The notes under the pieces were generated by a model. That model was not told where the DNA came from. It did not search any database and saw nothing but the letters and a program-made list of their open reading frames with translations. A stretch of DNA of 64,000 nt from an uncultured Oscillospiraceae bacterium (GTDB lineage: Bacteria > Bacillota > Clostridia > Oscillospirales > Oscillospiraceae), in assembly GCA_934645175.1 (NCBI GenBank), contig CAKUDE010000002.1, positions 32,366 through 96,365 on the forward strand, written 5' to 3'. Position 1 is the first letter of the stretch; every line of letters starts with the position of its first letter. A program made the translations under genes and the position numbers. Below are positions 53,329 to 62,424 of this stretch, one piece after another.

Positions 53329-53361
53329 CGCATCCCGGCCGGGGAACCCGACCGGGACGTG
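53329..53361 (-). terminator. Terminator after the iorA-iorB-aminotransferase operon
   Basis: CATCCCGGCCGGG, loop, CCCGACCGGGACGTG, with an A-run (T-run on the minus strand) at 53320-53326. Confidence 0.65.
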
Positions 53362-53395
53362 CCTTGGTATGAGAGAGAGAAAATCAGAATGCGGG

Positions 53396-54577
53396 TCAGA
53401 ATTCGCGGATCAGCTCCGCAAAGAGCGGCAGACTGCGGCGGATCATATCCTCATCGACGCAGTAGCAGATGCGGAAATAGCCGGGGCAGCCGAAATCGTC
53501 GCCGGGTACGAGCAGCAGGTTGCGCTTTTTCGCCGCCTCGCAGAAGGCGTGACAGTCGCCGCCGGGCGCCTGAATAAAGAGGTAAAACGCACCGTCCGGC
53601 TGCGCCATGGAGTAGCCCATTTCGCGCAGACCGTCAAAGAGCAGGCGGCGGTTGCGGTCATAGGCCGCAAGATCGGGCTTGCATTTCAGGCAGCGCGCCA
53701 CGGCGTGCTGAATGAGCGACGGAGTGCAGACATGGCCGGTGGCACGGGCTGCGCCGGTGATGGCGGCAAACAGCGCTTCGCTCTCGGCGGCAGCATCCGG
53801 TACGAGGATGTAGCCGATGCGCTCGCCGGGCAGCGACAGAGACTTTGACCATGAGTAGCAGACGATGGTGTTGTCATATAGCGTGGGGATAAAGGGTACC
53901 TGCACGCCGCCGTAGACCAGCTCGCGGTACGGCTCGTCGGCCAGAATGTAGATGGGCTTGCCGTATTGCGCGCCGCGCTCGGTCAGAAGCGCAGCCAGAC
54001 GGCGCAGCGTTGCCTCGGAATAGACCGCACCGGAGGGGTTATTCGGGGAATTGACGATGACCGCCTGTGTGTTCGGGTTGATGGCGGCGGCCAGCGCGTC
54101 AAAATCGATCTGGAAATCGCGCGTGTCGGCCGAGACGACCACCAGCTTGCAGCCGTTATTTTCGGCGAAGGGGCGGTATTCGGGGAAATGCGGCGCGATG
54201 GCGATGATCTCCGCGTTCGGAACGCTCAGCGCGCGCATGACGGCGATCAGACCGGGCGCAGCGCCGCAGGTGAAAAAGAGGTTCTGCGGGCGGATCCGTG
54301 TGCCGAAGCGTTCGTTGAGGTCGTTTGCGACGGCCTCGCGAAGCTCGGCGCAGCCGACGGCGGGGGTGTAGCCGTGAAGCCGGAGCGAGCCTTCGGTGGC
54401 TACGGCGCTGCAGATGGCCTCGCCGACCTCGGGCGGGGCGGGAATCGAGGGGTTGCCCAGAGAGTAATCGAAGACATTTTCCTCGCCGACGAGCTTCTTT
54501 TGCCGCAGACCGAGCTCAAACAGCTCGCGGATGCAGGAGCGCGTCGCGCCGAGGCGGTACATTTCCTGATTGAACAT
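53396..54577 (-). CDS. Class I/II pyridoxal-phosphate aminotransferase (393 aa)
   Basis: It is a fold-type I aminotransferase. Visible: SLGNPSIPAPPEV (near 39-51), VNSPNNPSGAVYSE (near 174), ILADEPYRELVYGG with the Asp and Tyr that hold PLP, the Schiff-base Lys in CYSWSKSLSLPGERIGY, and a late Arg in YFRICYCVDE that binds the carboxylate. It lies nine bases after iorB in the same operon, so it probably turns an aromatic or branched amino acid into the oxo acid used by IorAB (inference). Confidence 0.93.
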   Translation of the reverse strand: MFNQEMYRLGATRSCIRELFELGLRQKKLVGEENVFDYSLGNPSIPAPPEVGEAICSAVATEGSLRLHGYTPAVGCAELREAVANDLNERFGTRIRPQNLFFTCGAAPGLIAVMRALSVPNAEIIAIAPHFPEYRPFAENNGCKLVVVSADTRDFQIDFDALAAAINPNTQAVIVNSPNNPSGAVYSEATLRRLAALLTERGAQYGKPIYILADEPYRELVYGGVQVPFIPTLYDNTIVCYSWSKSLSLPGERIGYILVPDAAAESEALFAAITGAARATGHVCTPSLIQHAVARCLKCKPDLAAYDRNRRLLFDGLREMGYSMAQPDGAFYLFIQAPGGDCHAFCEAAKKRNLLLVPGDDFGCPGYFRICYCVDEDMIRRSLPLFAELIREF

Positions 54578-54586
54578 GGCGGCCTC

Positions 54587-55162
54587 CTAACGCGCGGCGT
54601 CGCGGCCGGCGTGGTAGGCGCGGAGGTTCAGCTCCAGGAACTTGGGCGGGACGGTTTCACGGATGACCTGTTCCCAGTCCACGTCGTCCATTCCGAGCGC
54701 CTTCGTCATGGCGCCGAAGAGCACGACGTTCATACACTTGGCGTTGCCCAGCTCCAGCGCGATGCGGCCGGCGTCGAGAGAGTAGGTTTTGAAATGCTTT
54801 TGCATGGCCTCCAGACAGCCGGCGGGATATTCGACCAGACCGGCGGCGATGGTGGAGGAGGGCATTTCGTAGTCGTTGACGACGGCAATGCCGTCCGGCT
54901 TGAGGAAGCGGGAGTAGCGCACGGCTTCCATTTTCTCAAAGGCGACGAGAATATCCGCCGCGCCCTCGCCGATGACCGGAGCGTATACCTTCTCGCCCCA
55001 GTGAACCTGCGTGGAGACGGAGCCGCCGCGCTGGCTCATGCCGTGAACCTCGGACATTTTAACGTCGTAGCCCGCGCGAAGCAGACCGCCGACGAGGATT
55101 TTCGCCACCAGAATGGCGCCCTGTCCGCCGACGCCGACCAAAAGAGCATGTTTCGTTGCCAT
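54587..55162 (-). CDS. iorB: Indolepyruvate ferredoxin oxidoreductase beta subunit (191 aa)
   Basis: It is the gamma-domain subunit of the 2-oxoacid:ferredoxin oxidoreductase that turns arylpyruvates and CoA into aryl-acyl-CoA, CO2 and reduced ferredoxin. The family start HALLVGVGGQGAILVAKIL (5-23) and VHGMSQRGGSVSTQVHWG (near 39-56) are clear. It begins three bases after iorA, as in most ior operons. Confidence 0.94.
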   Translation of the reverse strand: MATKHALLVGVGGQGAILVAKILVGGLLRAGYDVKMSEVHGMSQRGGSVSTQVHWGEKVYAPVIGEGAADILVAFEKMEAVRYSRFLKPDGIAVVNDYEMPSSTIAAGLVEYPAGCLEAMQKHFKTYSLDAGRIALELGNAKCMNVVLFGAMTKALGMDDVDWEQVIRETVPPKFLELNLRAYHAGRDAAR

Positions 55163-55165
55163 AGC

Positions 55166-56917
55166 TTAATCCTCCTTGCGCGAGATGGCGTCCACCGGGC
55201 AGACCTGCGCGCAGACCGTGCAGCCGACGCAGAGCGTCGGGTCGATGAACGACTTCTTATTCCTGACCATGACGGCGGGGCAGCCCACCTTCAGGCACTT
55301 CTTGCAGCCGATGCACTTGTCGGTGTCCACGACGCACTTGCCGATGTCGTGCTTTATGCGCTTGATGAGCAGGCAGGCGCGGCGGCAGATGATGGCGGCG
55401 GGCTTTTCCGACGCGGCGGCGTCGAGCATGGCCTTTTCCATCGCATCGAGATCCTGCGGATCGACGATAATGACGTTTTCATAGCCCAGACCGGTCAGGA
55501 CGTTCTCAATCTTGATGGCTGCGGCAATCTCGCCTTCGAGGTTCATACCGGAGCCGGGGTTTTCCTGATGACCGGTCATGCCGGTGATGTGGTTGTCGAG
55601 CACGACGGGGATGACGCCGCCGCCGTTATACAGGATCTCGGCCGCGCCGGTCATGCCGGAGTGGAAGAAGGTGGAGTCGCCGACGACGCCGAAGACCTTG
55701 TGGGTCTTGTCGCCCGCGGCGGCGAAGGCCTTGGCCATGCCCATCGGCACGGTGAAGCCGCCGCCCATGCAGACTACGGAGTCGAGCGCGTTGAGCGGCG
55801 CGGCGCAGCCGAGGGTATAGCAGCCGATGTCGCCGCCGACAACAAAGTCCTTATGCTTGCTGACGGTATAGAAGAAGCCGCGGTGTGGGCAGCCGGGGCA
55901 GAGCGCGGGCGGGCGGCTCACGGCCTGCACGCCGACGTCCACCGTCTCCGGCTCGATGCCGAACAAACGCTTTTGGAGCACCTGCGGGTTGAATTCATAG
56001 AGATTTCCGGTCAGCTCCTTGCCGATGCATTCGATACCGGCGGCGCGAATCTGCTCCTCCATGATCGGCTCAAGCTCTTCAATAACATAGAGCTTTTCCA
56101 CCTTGGATGCAAACTCGCGGATGAGCTTCATGGGCAGCGGGTTTGTCAGGCCGAGCTTCAGGAAGGACGTATCCTCCGGGAAGATCTCCTTGGCATACTC
56201 ATAAGCGATGGAGGCGGTAATAACGCCGACCTTTGTCCCGGCCATTTCCACGCGGTTGAGCGCGCAGGTGTTGCCGTATTCCTCCAGGCGGCGGAGCTTT
56301 TCCTCCAGAATGGGATGGTTCTCATACGCGAAAGCGGGCGTACAGACACGCGCGCGGATATCGCGGGTGAACGGGGGGATGGGCTTTTCCTCGCGCTCGG
56401 CAAACTCGACCAGGCTCTTGGAGTGGCACACGCGCGTGGTGGTGCGGTAGAGCACGGGGATGCCGAACCGTTCGGAAATCTCAAAGGCGGCCTTCATGAA
56501 GTCCTTGCATTCCTGTGAATCCGACGGCTCGACCATCGCCAGCTTGGCCGCGCGGGCGTAGTAGCGGTTATCCTGCTCGTTCTGCGACGAATGCATTGAG
56601 GGGTCATCCGCCGATACGATGACCATACCGGTCGCCAGGCCGTTGTAGGCGGCCGTGAAAATCGGGTCCGCTGCGACGTTTACACCGACGTGCTTCATTG
56701 CGGTCAGGCTTCTCGCTCCCGCCAGCGCCGCACCGTAGGCGACCTCCGTCGCGACCTTTTCATTCGGCGCCCACTCGCAGTACAATACGTCCTTATACTG
56801 CGGCAGGTTTTCAAAAATTTCCGTACTGGGTGTGCCGGGGTATGCGGAGCAGACCTTGACGCCTGCCTCATAAGCGCCGCGCGCGGCGGCCTCGTTGCCG
56901 GTCATCAGATGCTTCAT
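55166..56917 (-). CDS. iorA: Indolepyruvate ferredoxin oxidoreductase alpha subunit (583 aa)
   Basis: It is the catalytic thiamine-diphosphate subunit of IorAB. The N-terminal pyrimidine-binding domain starts LMTGNEAAARGAYEAGVKV; the later GDSTFFHSGMTGAAEILYNG stretch binds the diphosphate and metal. The C-terminus has two ferredoxin clusters, CIGCKKCLKVGCP and CVGCTVCAQVCPVDAI. Length is slightly below 600 as usual. It allows energy gain from aromatic amino acids. Ribosome binding site AGGAGG. Confidence 0.95.
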   Translation of the reverse strand: MKHLMTGNEAAARGAYEAGVKVCSAYPGTPSTEIFENLPQYKDVLYCEWAPNEKVATEVAYGAALAGARSLTAMKHVGVNVAADPIFTAAYNGLATGMVIVSADDPSMHSSQNEQDNRYYARAAKLAMVEPSDSQECKDFMKAAFEISERFGIPVLYRTTTRVCHSKSLVEFAEREEKPIPPFTRDIRARVCTPAFAYENHPILEEKLRRLEEYGNTCALNRVEMAGTKVGVITASIAYEYAKEIFPEDTSFLKLGLTNPLPMKLIREFASKVEKLYVIEELEPIMEEQIRAAGIECIGKELTGNLYEFNPQVLQKRLFGIEPETVDVGVQAVSRPPALCPGCPHRGFFYTVSKHKDFVVGGDIGCYTLGCAAPLNALDSVVCMGGGFTVPMGMAKAFAAAGDKTHKVFGVVGDSTFFHSGMTGAAEILYNGGGVIPVVLDNHITGMTGHQENPGSGMNLEGEIAAAIKIENVLTGLGYENVIIVDPQDLDAMEKAMLDAAASEKPAAIICRRACLLIKRIKHDIGKCVVDTDKCIGCKKCLKVGCPAVMVRNKKSFIDPTLCVGCTVCAQVCPVDAISRKED

Positions 56918-57113
56918 AGAGAATCCTCCTTTTGGTTTCTGCGCACGGATTTCATTTCGGCTGCGGCTCCCGCCGAATGATCCGTCGGAAACAATCGCCG
57001 ATCCAAGCGCCGTGCGCTGTTTGTTTTTTCTGTTGGGTGCCGCACTCGCCCCGAAACGGAATCCCTCGGCAAAGCTGCCTGACGCTTGGGGCGCTTTTAT
57101 TGTGTGTTATGGC

Positions 57114-57280
57114 GCGGAGGGCGTAAGCCCGACGCGGGGCTTTACAGGAGATTGCCACGACCCCTTCGGGGCCTCGCAATGACAGGTATCGTCCACAAGG
57201 TTGCCACGGCCATTGACGTAACCTCGCAATGACAGACGCTTGAGATCGCCACGGCTTGCCGACACAAGTCTCGTATGGAC
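57114..57280. repeat. REP-like palindromic repeat, locus 10
   Basis: It has the stem ACCCCttcGGGGC near 57158, a copy with CGGCCattgacgtaaCC (decayed) near 57205 and a third decayed half near 57245. No gene is seen in 56918-57315; the first 190 bases of that gap hold no obvious motif besides GC-rich sequence. Confidence 0.75.
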
Positions 57281-57315
57281 ACGTTCGACCCTTTCCGGGG
57301 GGCTTGCGGCGGCGC

Positions 57316-58233
57316 TCAGACCTCTGCGCCGTCGGAGAGAACGCAGCCCAGCGCGATGGATGCGAGCTTGCTTTCCACGCTGTCCGAGCGGGACACGAGA
57401 ATGATCGGTACGCGCGCGCCGACGATCACGCCTGCGTTGCGCGCGTTGGCAAAGCAGGTCATGGCCTTGCCGATGCCGTTGCCGACCTCGTAGTTCGGAA
57501 CAAGCAGGATGTCTGCCTCACCTGCGCAGTCGACGGGGTAATGCTTGTGCTTTACGGCCTCCTTTGATACGGCCAGATCCAGTCCGACCGGGCCATAGAC
57601 CGTCATGCCGTAGGCGCTTTGCCAGTAGTCGTTTTTTTCGACGAGCGCCTGCGCGTCAAGATTTGACTGGATTTTCGGATTGACGACCTCCGCGCCGCAG
57701 ACGCAGGCGGCGGTAATGTCGGGCTTGCCGAATTTCTTCAGTGCGCGGGCGGCGTGCTCCAGAATCTGCACCTTCTTTTCCAGATCGGGGAAGGTGTTCA
57801 TGCCGCCGTCGGTCAGGCACAGGAGCTTATGACCGGGGATCTCGTAGAACATCAGGTGGGAGATGATATGGCCGGTGCGGATACCGTTCTCGCGGTCTAC
57901 TACGGCGCGCATCAGCGTAGCCGTTCCGAGCAGACCCTTCATCAGTGCGTCTGCTCGGCCCTCGCGCACCAGACGCACTGCCTCGCGGGCGGCGGTTTCG
58001 TCATCCGGGGTGTCGATGAGCGTATAATCGGCTTCCTTTTCGCCCAGCGCAGTCAGTCCCGCACGCAGCGCGTCGATATTGCCGGTCAGAATGGCATCGA
58101 CCATACCGGCGCGGCGCGCCTGCGCCACGGCGGACAGAACGGCTTCGTCGTCCGCGCGGGCAACGGCCAGCGTGCGTTTTTCCGGCAGCGTTTTTGCTGC
58201 GCGGAGAATATCGTCATAGGTGTTGATTCGCAT
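57316..58233 (-). CDS. ptb: Phosphate butyryltransferase (305 aa)
   Basis: It exchanges CoA for phosphate on butyryl-CoA (or similar acyl-CoA), giving acyl phosphate for the kinase next to it. Family features: ADALMKGLLGTATLMRAVVD (near 91-110), LTDGGMNTFPDLEKKVQIL, the AACVCGAEVVNPKIQSNLDA segment and a C-terminal VPNYEVGNGIGKAM. Length fits. It lies 16 bases after buk, with GGGAGGGCAGGAG upstream. Confidence 0.94.
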   Translation of the reverse strand: MRINTYDDILRAAKTLPEKRTLAVARADDEAVLSAVAQARRAGMVDAILTGNIDALRAGLTALGEKEADYTLIDTPDDETAAREAVRLVREGRADALMKGLLGTATLMRAVVDRENGIRTGHIISHLMFYEIPGHKLLCLTDGGMNTFPDLEKKVQILEHAARALKKFGKPDITAACVCGAEVVNPKIQSNLDAQALVEKNDYWQSAYGMTVYGPVGLDLAVSKEAVKHKHYPVDCAGEADILLVPNYEVGNGIGKAMTCFANARNAGVIVGARVPIILVSRSDSVESKLASIALGCVLSDGAEV

Positions 58234-58249
58234 GAGCTCCTGCCCTCCC

Positions 58250-59305
58250 TTAATATTCCTTTGCGGGTTCGCCGTGCAGCACGCGAAGCGCGCCCTCGGC
58301 CAGAGCCTGCATTTCGTTCTCGCCGGGCAGCCGGTATACCGGCGCGACCGCGCCGACATAGGAGCTGATCTCGTTGCAGAAGCGTTCGGAGTGCGCCATA
58401 CCGCCGGTGTAGACAATGGCGTCGACCTTGTAGCGCAGCACGGCGGCCATTGCGCCGATGTCCTTGGCAAGCTGATAGGCAAAGGCGCGGAAGATCAGGC
58501 TTGCCTCAGCATCCTCGCCGGAAAAGGCGCGGCGCTCGACCTCGCGGAAGTCCTTTGTGCCAAGGTAACTGTAGACGCCGCCGTCGTAGCCGAGCAGCTT
58601 CTTGACCTCAGCCTTGGTCTTGCCGGAGTAGCAGAGATTGATGACCGCATTGACCGGCAGCGCACCGGAGCGGTCCATGCCCATTGAGCCGTCGTCCTTG
58701 ACGTTGTAGTCGTCAATGACGGCGCCCTTTTGATGCGCCGCGACGGAGACACCGCCGCCCAGATGCACCACGATGAGGTTCAGCTCCTCATAGGCGCGGC
58801 CGAGCTGCGCCGCCAGACGGCGGGCGGTGGATTTCTGATTGAGCGCGTGGAAAAAGCTCTCGCGCTGCATCCCGGCAAAGCCGGAGATATGCGCCAGCTC
58901 GCTCATCTCATCGACGGAAACGGGATCGACAAAATAGGCGGGGATGCCGACCTGATCGGCAAGCTGCTTGGCGATGACCGCGCCGAGGTTGGAGGCGTGT
59001 TCGCCGTAGGGCGGATTTTCGATGTCCGCCAGAACGCGGTCGTTGATGGCATAGGTGCCGGAGGGGATATGCCGCAGCAGGCCGCCGCGGCTGCAGATTG
59101 CGTCGAAGTCACGCAGCTCGTAGCCTGCGTCGCGCAGGGCACGCAGAATGACCTCCTCGCGGAAGGGGGTCTGCTCGACAACGCGCGAATAACGGCGCAG
59201 CTCGTCTGCGTCGTGCTCGATGTTTACGCGGAACAGCTCTGTCCGCTCGTCGTAGACAGCGATCTTGGTGGAAACGGCGCCCGGGTTAATAATCAGCACT
59301 TTCAT
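58250..59305 (-). CDS. buk: Butyrate kinase (351 aa)
   Basis: It makes ATP and butyrate from butyryl phosphate, an end step of butyrate fermentation; some homologues prefer branched acids. ASKHA motifs: LIINPGAVSTKIAVYD (4-19), LIVVHLGGGVSVAAHQKGA (near 176-194) and DAIVYTGGMAHSERF (near 305). First gene of the buk-ptb operon, with its own strong promoter. Together with the iorAB set next door it could also serve branched or aryl acyl phosphates (inference). Confidence 0.94.
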   Translation of the reverse strand: MKVLIINPGAVSTKIAVYDERTELFRVNIEHDADELRRYSRVVEQTPFREEVILRALRDAGYELRDFDAICSRGGLLRHIPSGTYAINDRVLADIENPPYGEHASNLGAVIAKQLADQVGIPAYFVDPVSVDEMSELAHISGFAGMQRESFFHALNQKSTARRLAAQLGRAYEELNLIVVHLGGGVSVAAHQKGAVIDDYNVKDDGSMGMDRSGALPVNAVINLCYSGKTKAEVKKLLGYDGGVYSYLGTKDFREVERRAFSGEDAEASLIFRAFAYQLAKDIGAMAAVLRYKVDAIVYTGGMAHSERFCNEISSYVGAVAPVYRLPGENEMQALAEGALRVLHGEPAKEY

Positions 59306-59356
59306 AAAGCGTCCTCCATCGGGGGGAAAAATTCACAATGCCGGATTTATTCTTAT

Positions 59357-59385
59357 ATTATACAGCGCTTCTTCCCATAGGTCAA
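59357..59385 (-). promoter_or_regulatory. buk-ptb promoter
   Basis: Minus strand TTGACC, 17-bp spacer, TATAAT (plus 59380-59385 and 59357-59362). Confidence 0.8.
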
Positions 59386-59562
59386 TTCGTGAAAACAACA
59401 GAAAATCAGGCATAAAATTTGTGACACCTGTCGCGTTGCGTCCGCGACGCGCGGACACGTGCCTTTTGGCTGCTTCGTGCGCATGACCGTATAAATCAGT
59501 GGGCGTTTTACGGGCTGCCGCTACATAGAAAAACCGCTTCGGCTGCGCCGCGGGGGAGCCTT

Positions 59563-59597
59563 CCATTGCGGGGAGGGCGTAAGCCCGGTGCGGCAAC
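59563..59597. repeat. Decayed REP-like half, locus 11
   Basis: CATTGCGGGGAGGGCG-taag-CCCGGTGCGGCAAC resembles one repeat half with several changes. The surrounding gap 59306-59647 shows no gene. Confidence 0.4.
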
Positions 59598-59647
59598 CCG
59601 ACGCGGCTTTGCAGCGCCGCCGCTTGCGGCAGCGGAGAAGATTCTCC

Positions 59648-59676
59648 TTGCACCGTCGGGTGAGCTGTGGTACAAT
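59648..59676 (+). promoter_or_regulatory. Promoter of the 741-aa lipoprotein gene
   Basis: TTGCAC (59648-59653), 17-bp spacer, TACAAT (59671-59676). Confidence 0.7.
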
Positions 59677-59729
59677 GGCAACAGAGAACAAAACCGCGTC
59701 GATTTTCCGAACGAATCAGGAGGTTCCCG

Positions 59730-61955
59730 ATGAAACGTCTGCTTGTTGCACTCGCCATAATCATTTCGCTGCTGTGCGGATGCGCGGCAAGCGCACTGCC
59801 TACCGCGCCGCCGACGCCGACGGTGCCGTCCACGGAGGATCCGCGTCCCGCCTCACTGGAGGGCGTCGGAACGGTTTGCGACGCCCTGCCGGACGGCGAT
59901 GGCTACATTGTCATGACCCACACCGGCTTTTACCGCCTCGACAGGGAGCTTCGCCGTGCGGAGGCCACCGGGCTGGAGGCCTACAATGCACTGTTTGAGG
60001 ATGCCGCCTCGGAAAATCCCTTCTACCGAATGAAGCTCGACCCCGATTATGAGCTGCCGCTGCTGACCGCGCTGACGCAGACCTCCCGCGGACTGGTCTT
60101 TTTCTGCTATTCCAACGGTACGTTTTATCTCGACGGCAAGCCGTGGTTCGACGCGCGGAGCTATATTAACGCCGTGGATCTGCATGATATGCACGGTACC
60201 GTCAGTCCGAGGTGTAAGGTGCAGGTAATCGAATACGACGGTGCGATCTATACGATGCTCTACGGCGCGGCGTGCAGTCTGCTCATGCGTGACGGAAAAC
60301 AGCGCCTGGATCTTCCGGAACGGGACGAGGCCTACGAGCAGGGCACATTGCGCGCGTTTACGGGTCTGGCGCTGCTTGACGGGCGGCTGTTCGCCGGCGT
60401 CGGCTGCTTTAACTCCTATAACGACTATGCGCAGCCCAATTCCACCCGGCTGCTGCCGGTGGACGGTGCGGACTTCCGACTGAGTTATGAAAACTCACGC
60501 AGCGGGCTGGGCGTTCTGACCGCCTCGGCGCAGAGCGGTGAGGCGTTTTATTTCACGACAAGCAGCAGCGAGCTGTTCTGTACGGACGGAACGCTGCTTC
60601 GGACGCAGACATTGCAGGAGCAGGTGCGCACGCTCCACACAGACGGCGAAGGTCTGCTGGCCGTGACCTGCGAAAACAAGCTGGAGCGCTTTGTTCCGGA
60701 ATTTGAACGCAGCCTGCGCATGACAGAGCTTCGGCTTGGCTATCTGGCCGGTGAGCGGGACGAAAACGGGGAACCGGTCTTCACGCTCGGCTCCGCGCCG
60801 GACGTCTTTTACCCCGTCCTTGCATCGCTCGCCTCCTATCCCGGTCTGACCGTCACGGCGGTCGCCTATGATACGCCCGAGGCGCTTGCGCGCGCCGCAG
60901 CGGCGGGCGAGGTCGATCTGCTTGCAGCGACGCTCTCCGACGCCCTGCTTCCCGCCGCACAGCAGGGGCTCTTGTGCGATCTGACGGAATGCTGCCCGGA
61001 GCTGTTCCGGCAGGGTGTGCTTGCGCCGGCCGTGCGGAATGCTTACCGGACGGACGAAGGCTGCTATGCGCTGCCCATGCAGTTTTTGCTGCGCGGGCGT
61101 ATGTTCTACAACGCGTCAGAGACGATCATCGGCTCCGGCGCGCAGATTCCGCAGCTTTCGCTGAGCAGCCTCCTTGCAAAGGTGGGCGGCTCGCACACGA
61201 GCGACGGCGCCTATCGTGCCTACGATCTCTACGAGCCGCAGTCGATGTTTTCCACACTGTGCAATGAGCTGACCGACGCCGTAATTGACCCGGAATCCGA
61301 TGCGCTTCGCCTGCCGCAAAGCGCGTTTATCGAGATCCTCGACTTCTGCGGCCGGTTTAAGCAGACCGTGCAGTTTGACGATTACAATGCCCTTTATACG
61401 GTGCGCAGCAAGCTGAGCTTCCGCGTCGGCGGCGAGCGCGGCTTCTACAATGCGTCGTTTTTGGCTTCTCCAATCTCTCGACAGAGTGAGCAATTCCTCT
61501 GCATCGAGGGGCTGACCCGTATGCCTTGCCTGCCGGATGTGTATAACTTTCTTTCCGTAGTTCGCGGCGGCGCGCACGAGGCGGAGGCGCAGGCGGTCGC
61601 GACCTATCTGCTGACCGATGAGTCGCTTTCCGTGCGGCTCGGAAGCAAGACTCTCCGGGAGCACGGGATCCTTCCCCTCATGCCGACGACGCGCGCGGCG
61701 CTTGTTGCGCAAACCGACCGGCTGCTGGATCCGAACGAGGGCTATTCCTATTCCGACCTGTCCCGTGAGCGTGCAAGGGCGTTGGTTTTGAGCATTTTTG
61801 ACAACGCGCAGACGGTTTACGGGCAGGCCGCGCCGCTGCGCGAGGCGGTCAGTGCCGCGCTGACCGAGGCTGCCGCGCAGTATTTCGGCGGAACGATGAC
61901 GGCAGAGCAGGCGGCGTCGTATGCACAGTCGCTGCTTGACGCCCTGCGGCGATAG
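59730..61955 (+). CDS. Large lipoprotein with solute-binding-like C-terminal half (741 aa)
   Basis: A signal peptide ends in the lipobox LLCGC (Cys about residue 18), followed by a Thr/Pro-rich linker. Residues about 45-360 look beta-rich with repeated short strands (GDGYIVMTHTGFYRLD, RLFAGVGCFNSYND), possibly a propeller. From about 370 on the protein resembles extracellular solute-binding proteins (AAAGEVDLLAATLSDALLPA, YALPMQFLLRGRMFYNASE and helical segments to the end), as in family 1 sugar-binding proteins. No permease genes are adjacent. Ligand unknown. Start at 59730 with AGGAGG upstream. Confidence 0.7.
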   Translation: MKRLLVALAIIISLLCGCAASALPTAPPTPTVPSTEDPRPASLEGVGTVCDALPDGDGYIVMTHTGFYRLDRELRRAEATGLEAYNALFEDAASENPFYRMKLDPDYELPLLTALTQTSRGLVFFCYSNGTFYLDGKPWFDARSYINAVDLHDMHGTVSPRCKVQVIEYDGAIYTMLYGAACSLLMRDGKQRLDLPERDEAYEQGTLRAFTGLALLDGRLFAGVGCFNSYNDYAQPNSTRLLPVDGADFRLSYENSRSGLGVLTASAQSGEAFYFTTSSSELFCTDGTLLRTQTLQEQVRTLHTDGEGLLAVTCENKLERFVPEFERSLRMTELRLGYLAGERDENGEPVFTLGSAPDVFYPVLASLASYPGLTVTAVAYDTPEALARAAAAGEVDLLAATLSDALLPAAQQGLLCDLTECCPELFRQGVLAPAVRNAYRTDEGCYALPMQFLLRGRMFYNASETIIGSGAQIPQLSLSSLLAKVGGSHTSDGAYRAYDLYEPQSMFSTLCNELTDAVIDPESDALRLPQSAFIEILDFCGRFKQTVQFDDYNALYTVRSKLSFRVGGERGFYNASFLASPISRQSEQFLCIEGLTRMPCLPDVYNFLSVVRGGAHEAEAQAVATYLLTDESLSVRLGSKTLREHGILPLMPTTRAALVAQTDRLLDPNEGYSYSDLSRERARALVLSIFDNAQTVYGQAAPLREAVSAALTEAAAQYFGGTMTAEQAASYAQSLLDALRR

Positions 61956-62024
61956 AAAAATGTCAAATGGGAAGTCTCCCCTTGCTTACAAGGGGAAGAC
62001 TTTGCTTGCTGTGCTGCGGCGGAT

Positions 62025-62252
62025 GCGTCATGGCCATGGGCGGCAAAGCCGCCCGTGGCCATCTCCTATACCGACGACTGTCATTGCGAGACCACGTCAG
62101 TGGCCGTGGCAATCTCCTGCAAATCCCTGCGTCAGATTGCCGCGTCGCTTCGCTCCTCGCAATGACACAGAGGGATGGACGCCGTGCGCGCTCCTCGCAA
62201 TGACACATACCTCCTGTCATGGCGGGACTCACGTCGGCAAGCCGCGGCAACC
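62025..62252. repeat. REP-like palindromic repeat, locus 12
   Basis: It opens with GGGCGGcaaaGCCGCCC, then the stem CCACgtcaGTGG, an AGATTGCCGCGTCGCTTCG end half, one tandem end copy and a decayed half near 62213. The gap 61956-62424 has no gene; 61975-62000 holds a small CTCCCCTTG/CAAGGGGAAG hairpin. Confidence 0.85.
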
Positions 62253-62346
62253 TTCTGTAAGAACCCACAGATACACAAAATCTGCACAACTTGCAGGAAT
62301 ATAAAAAATATCTGCGAAAAATGCAGGAAAAAGAGTGAAAAGGTGA

Positions 62347-62375
62347 TTTACAAATCCGCCTCGATGTGGTATACT
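62347..62375 (+). promoter_or_regulatory. Possible promoter of the winged-helix regulator
   Basis: TTTACA (62347-62352), 17-bp spacer, TATACT (62370-62375); a second TATAAT lies at 62380. Confidence 0.5.
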
Positions 62376-62424
62376 GGCGTTATAATGGACGGGTGTGCGC
62401 AGCACATCCGGAGAGGAGGAGCCC

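Noticed and set aside
53966..56518. Plus-strand reading frame of 850 codons
   Set aside because: Antisense shadow of the aminotransferase, iorB and iorA; low-complexity composition and no ribosome binding site.
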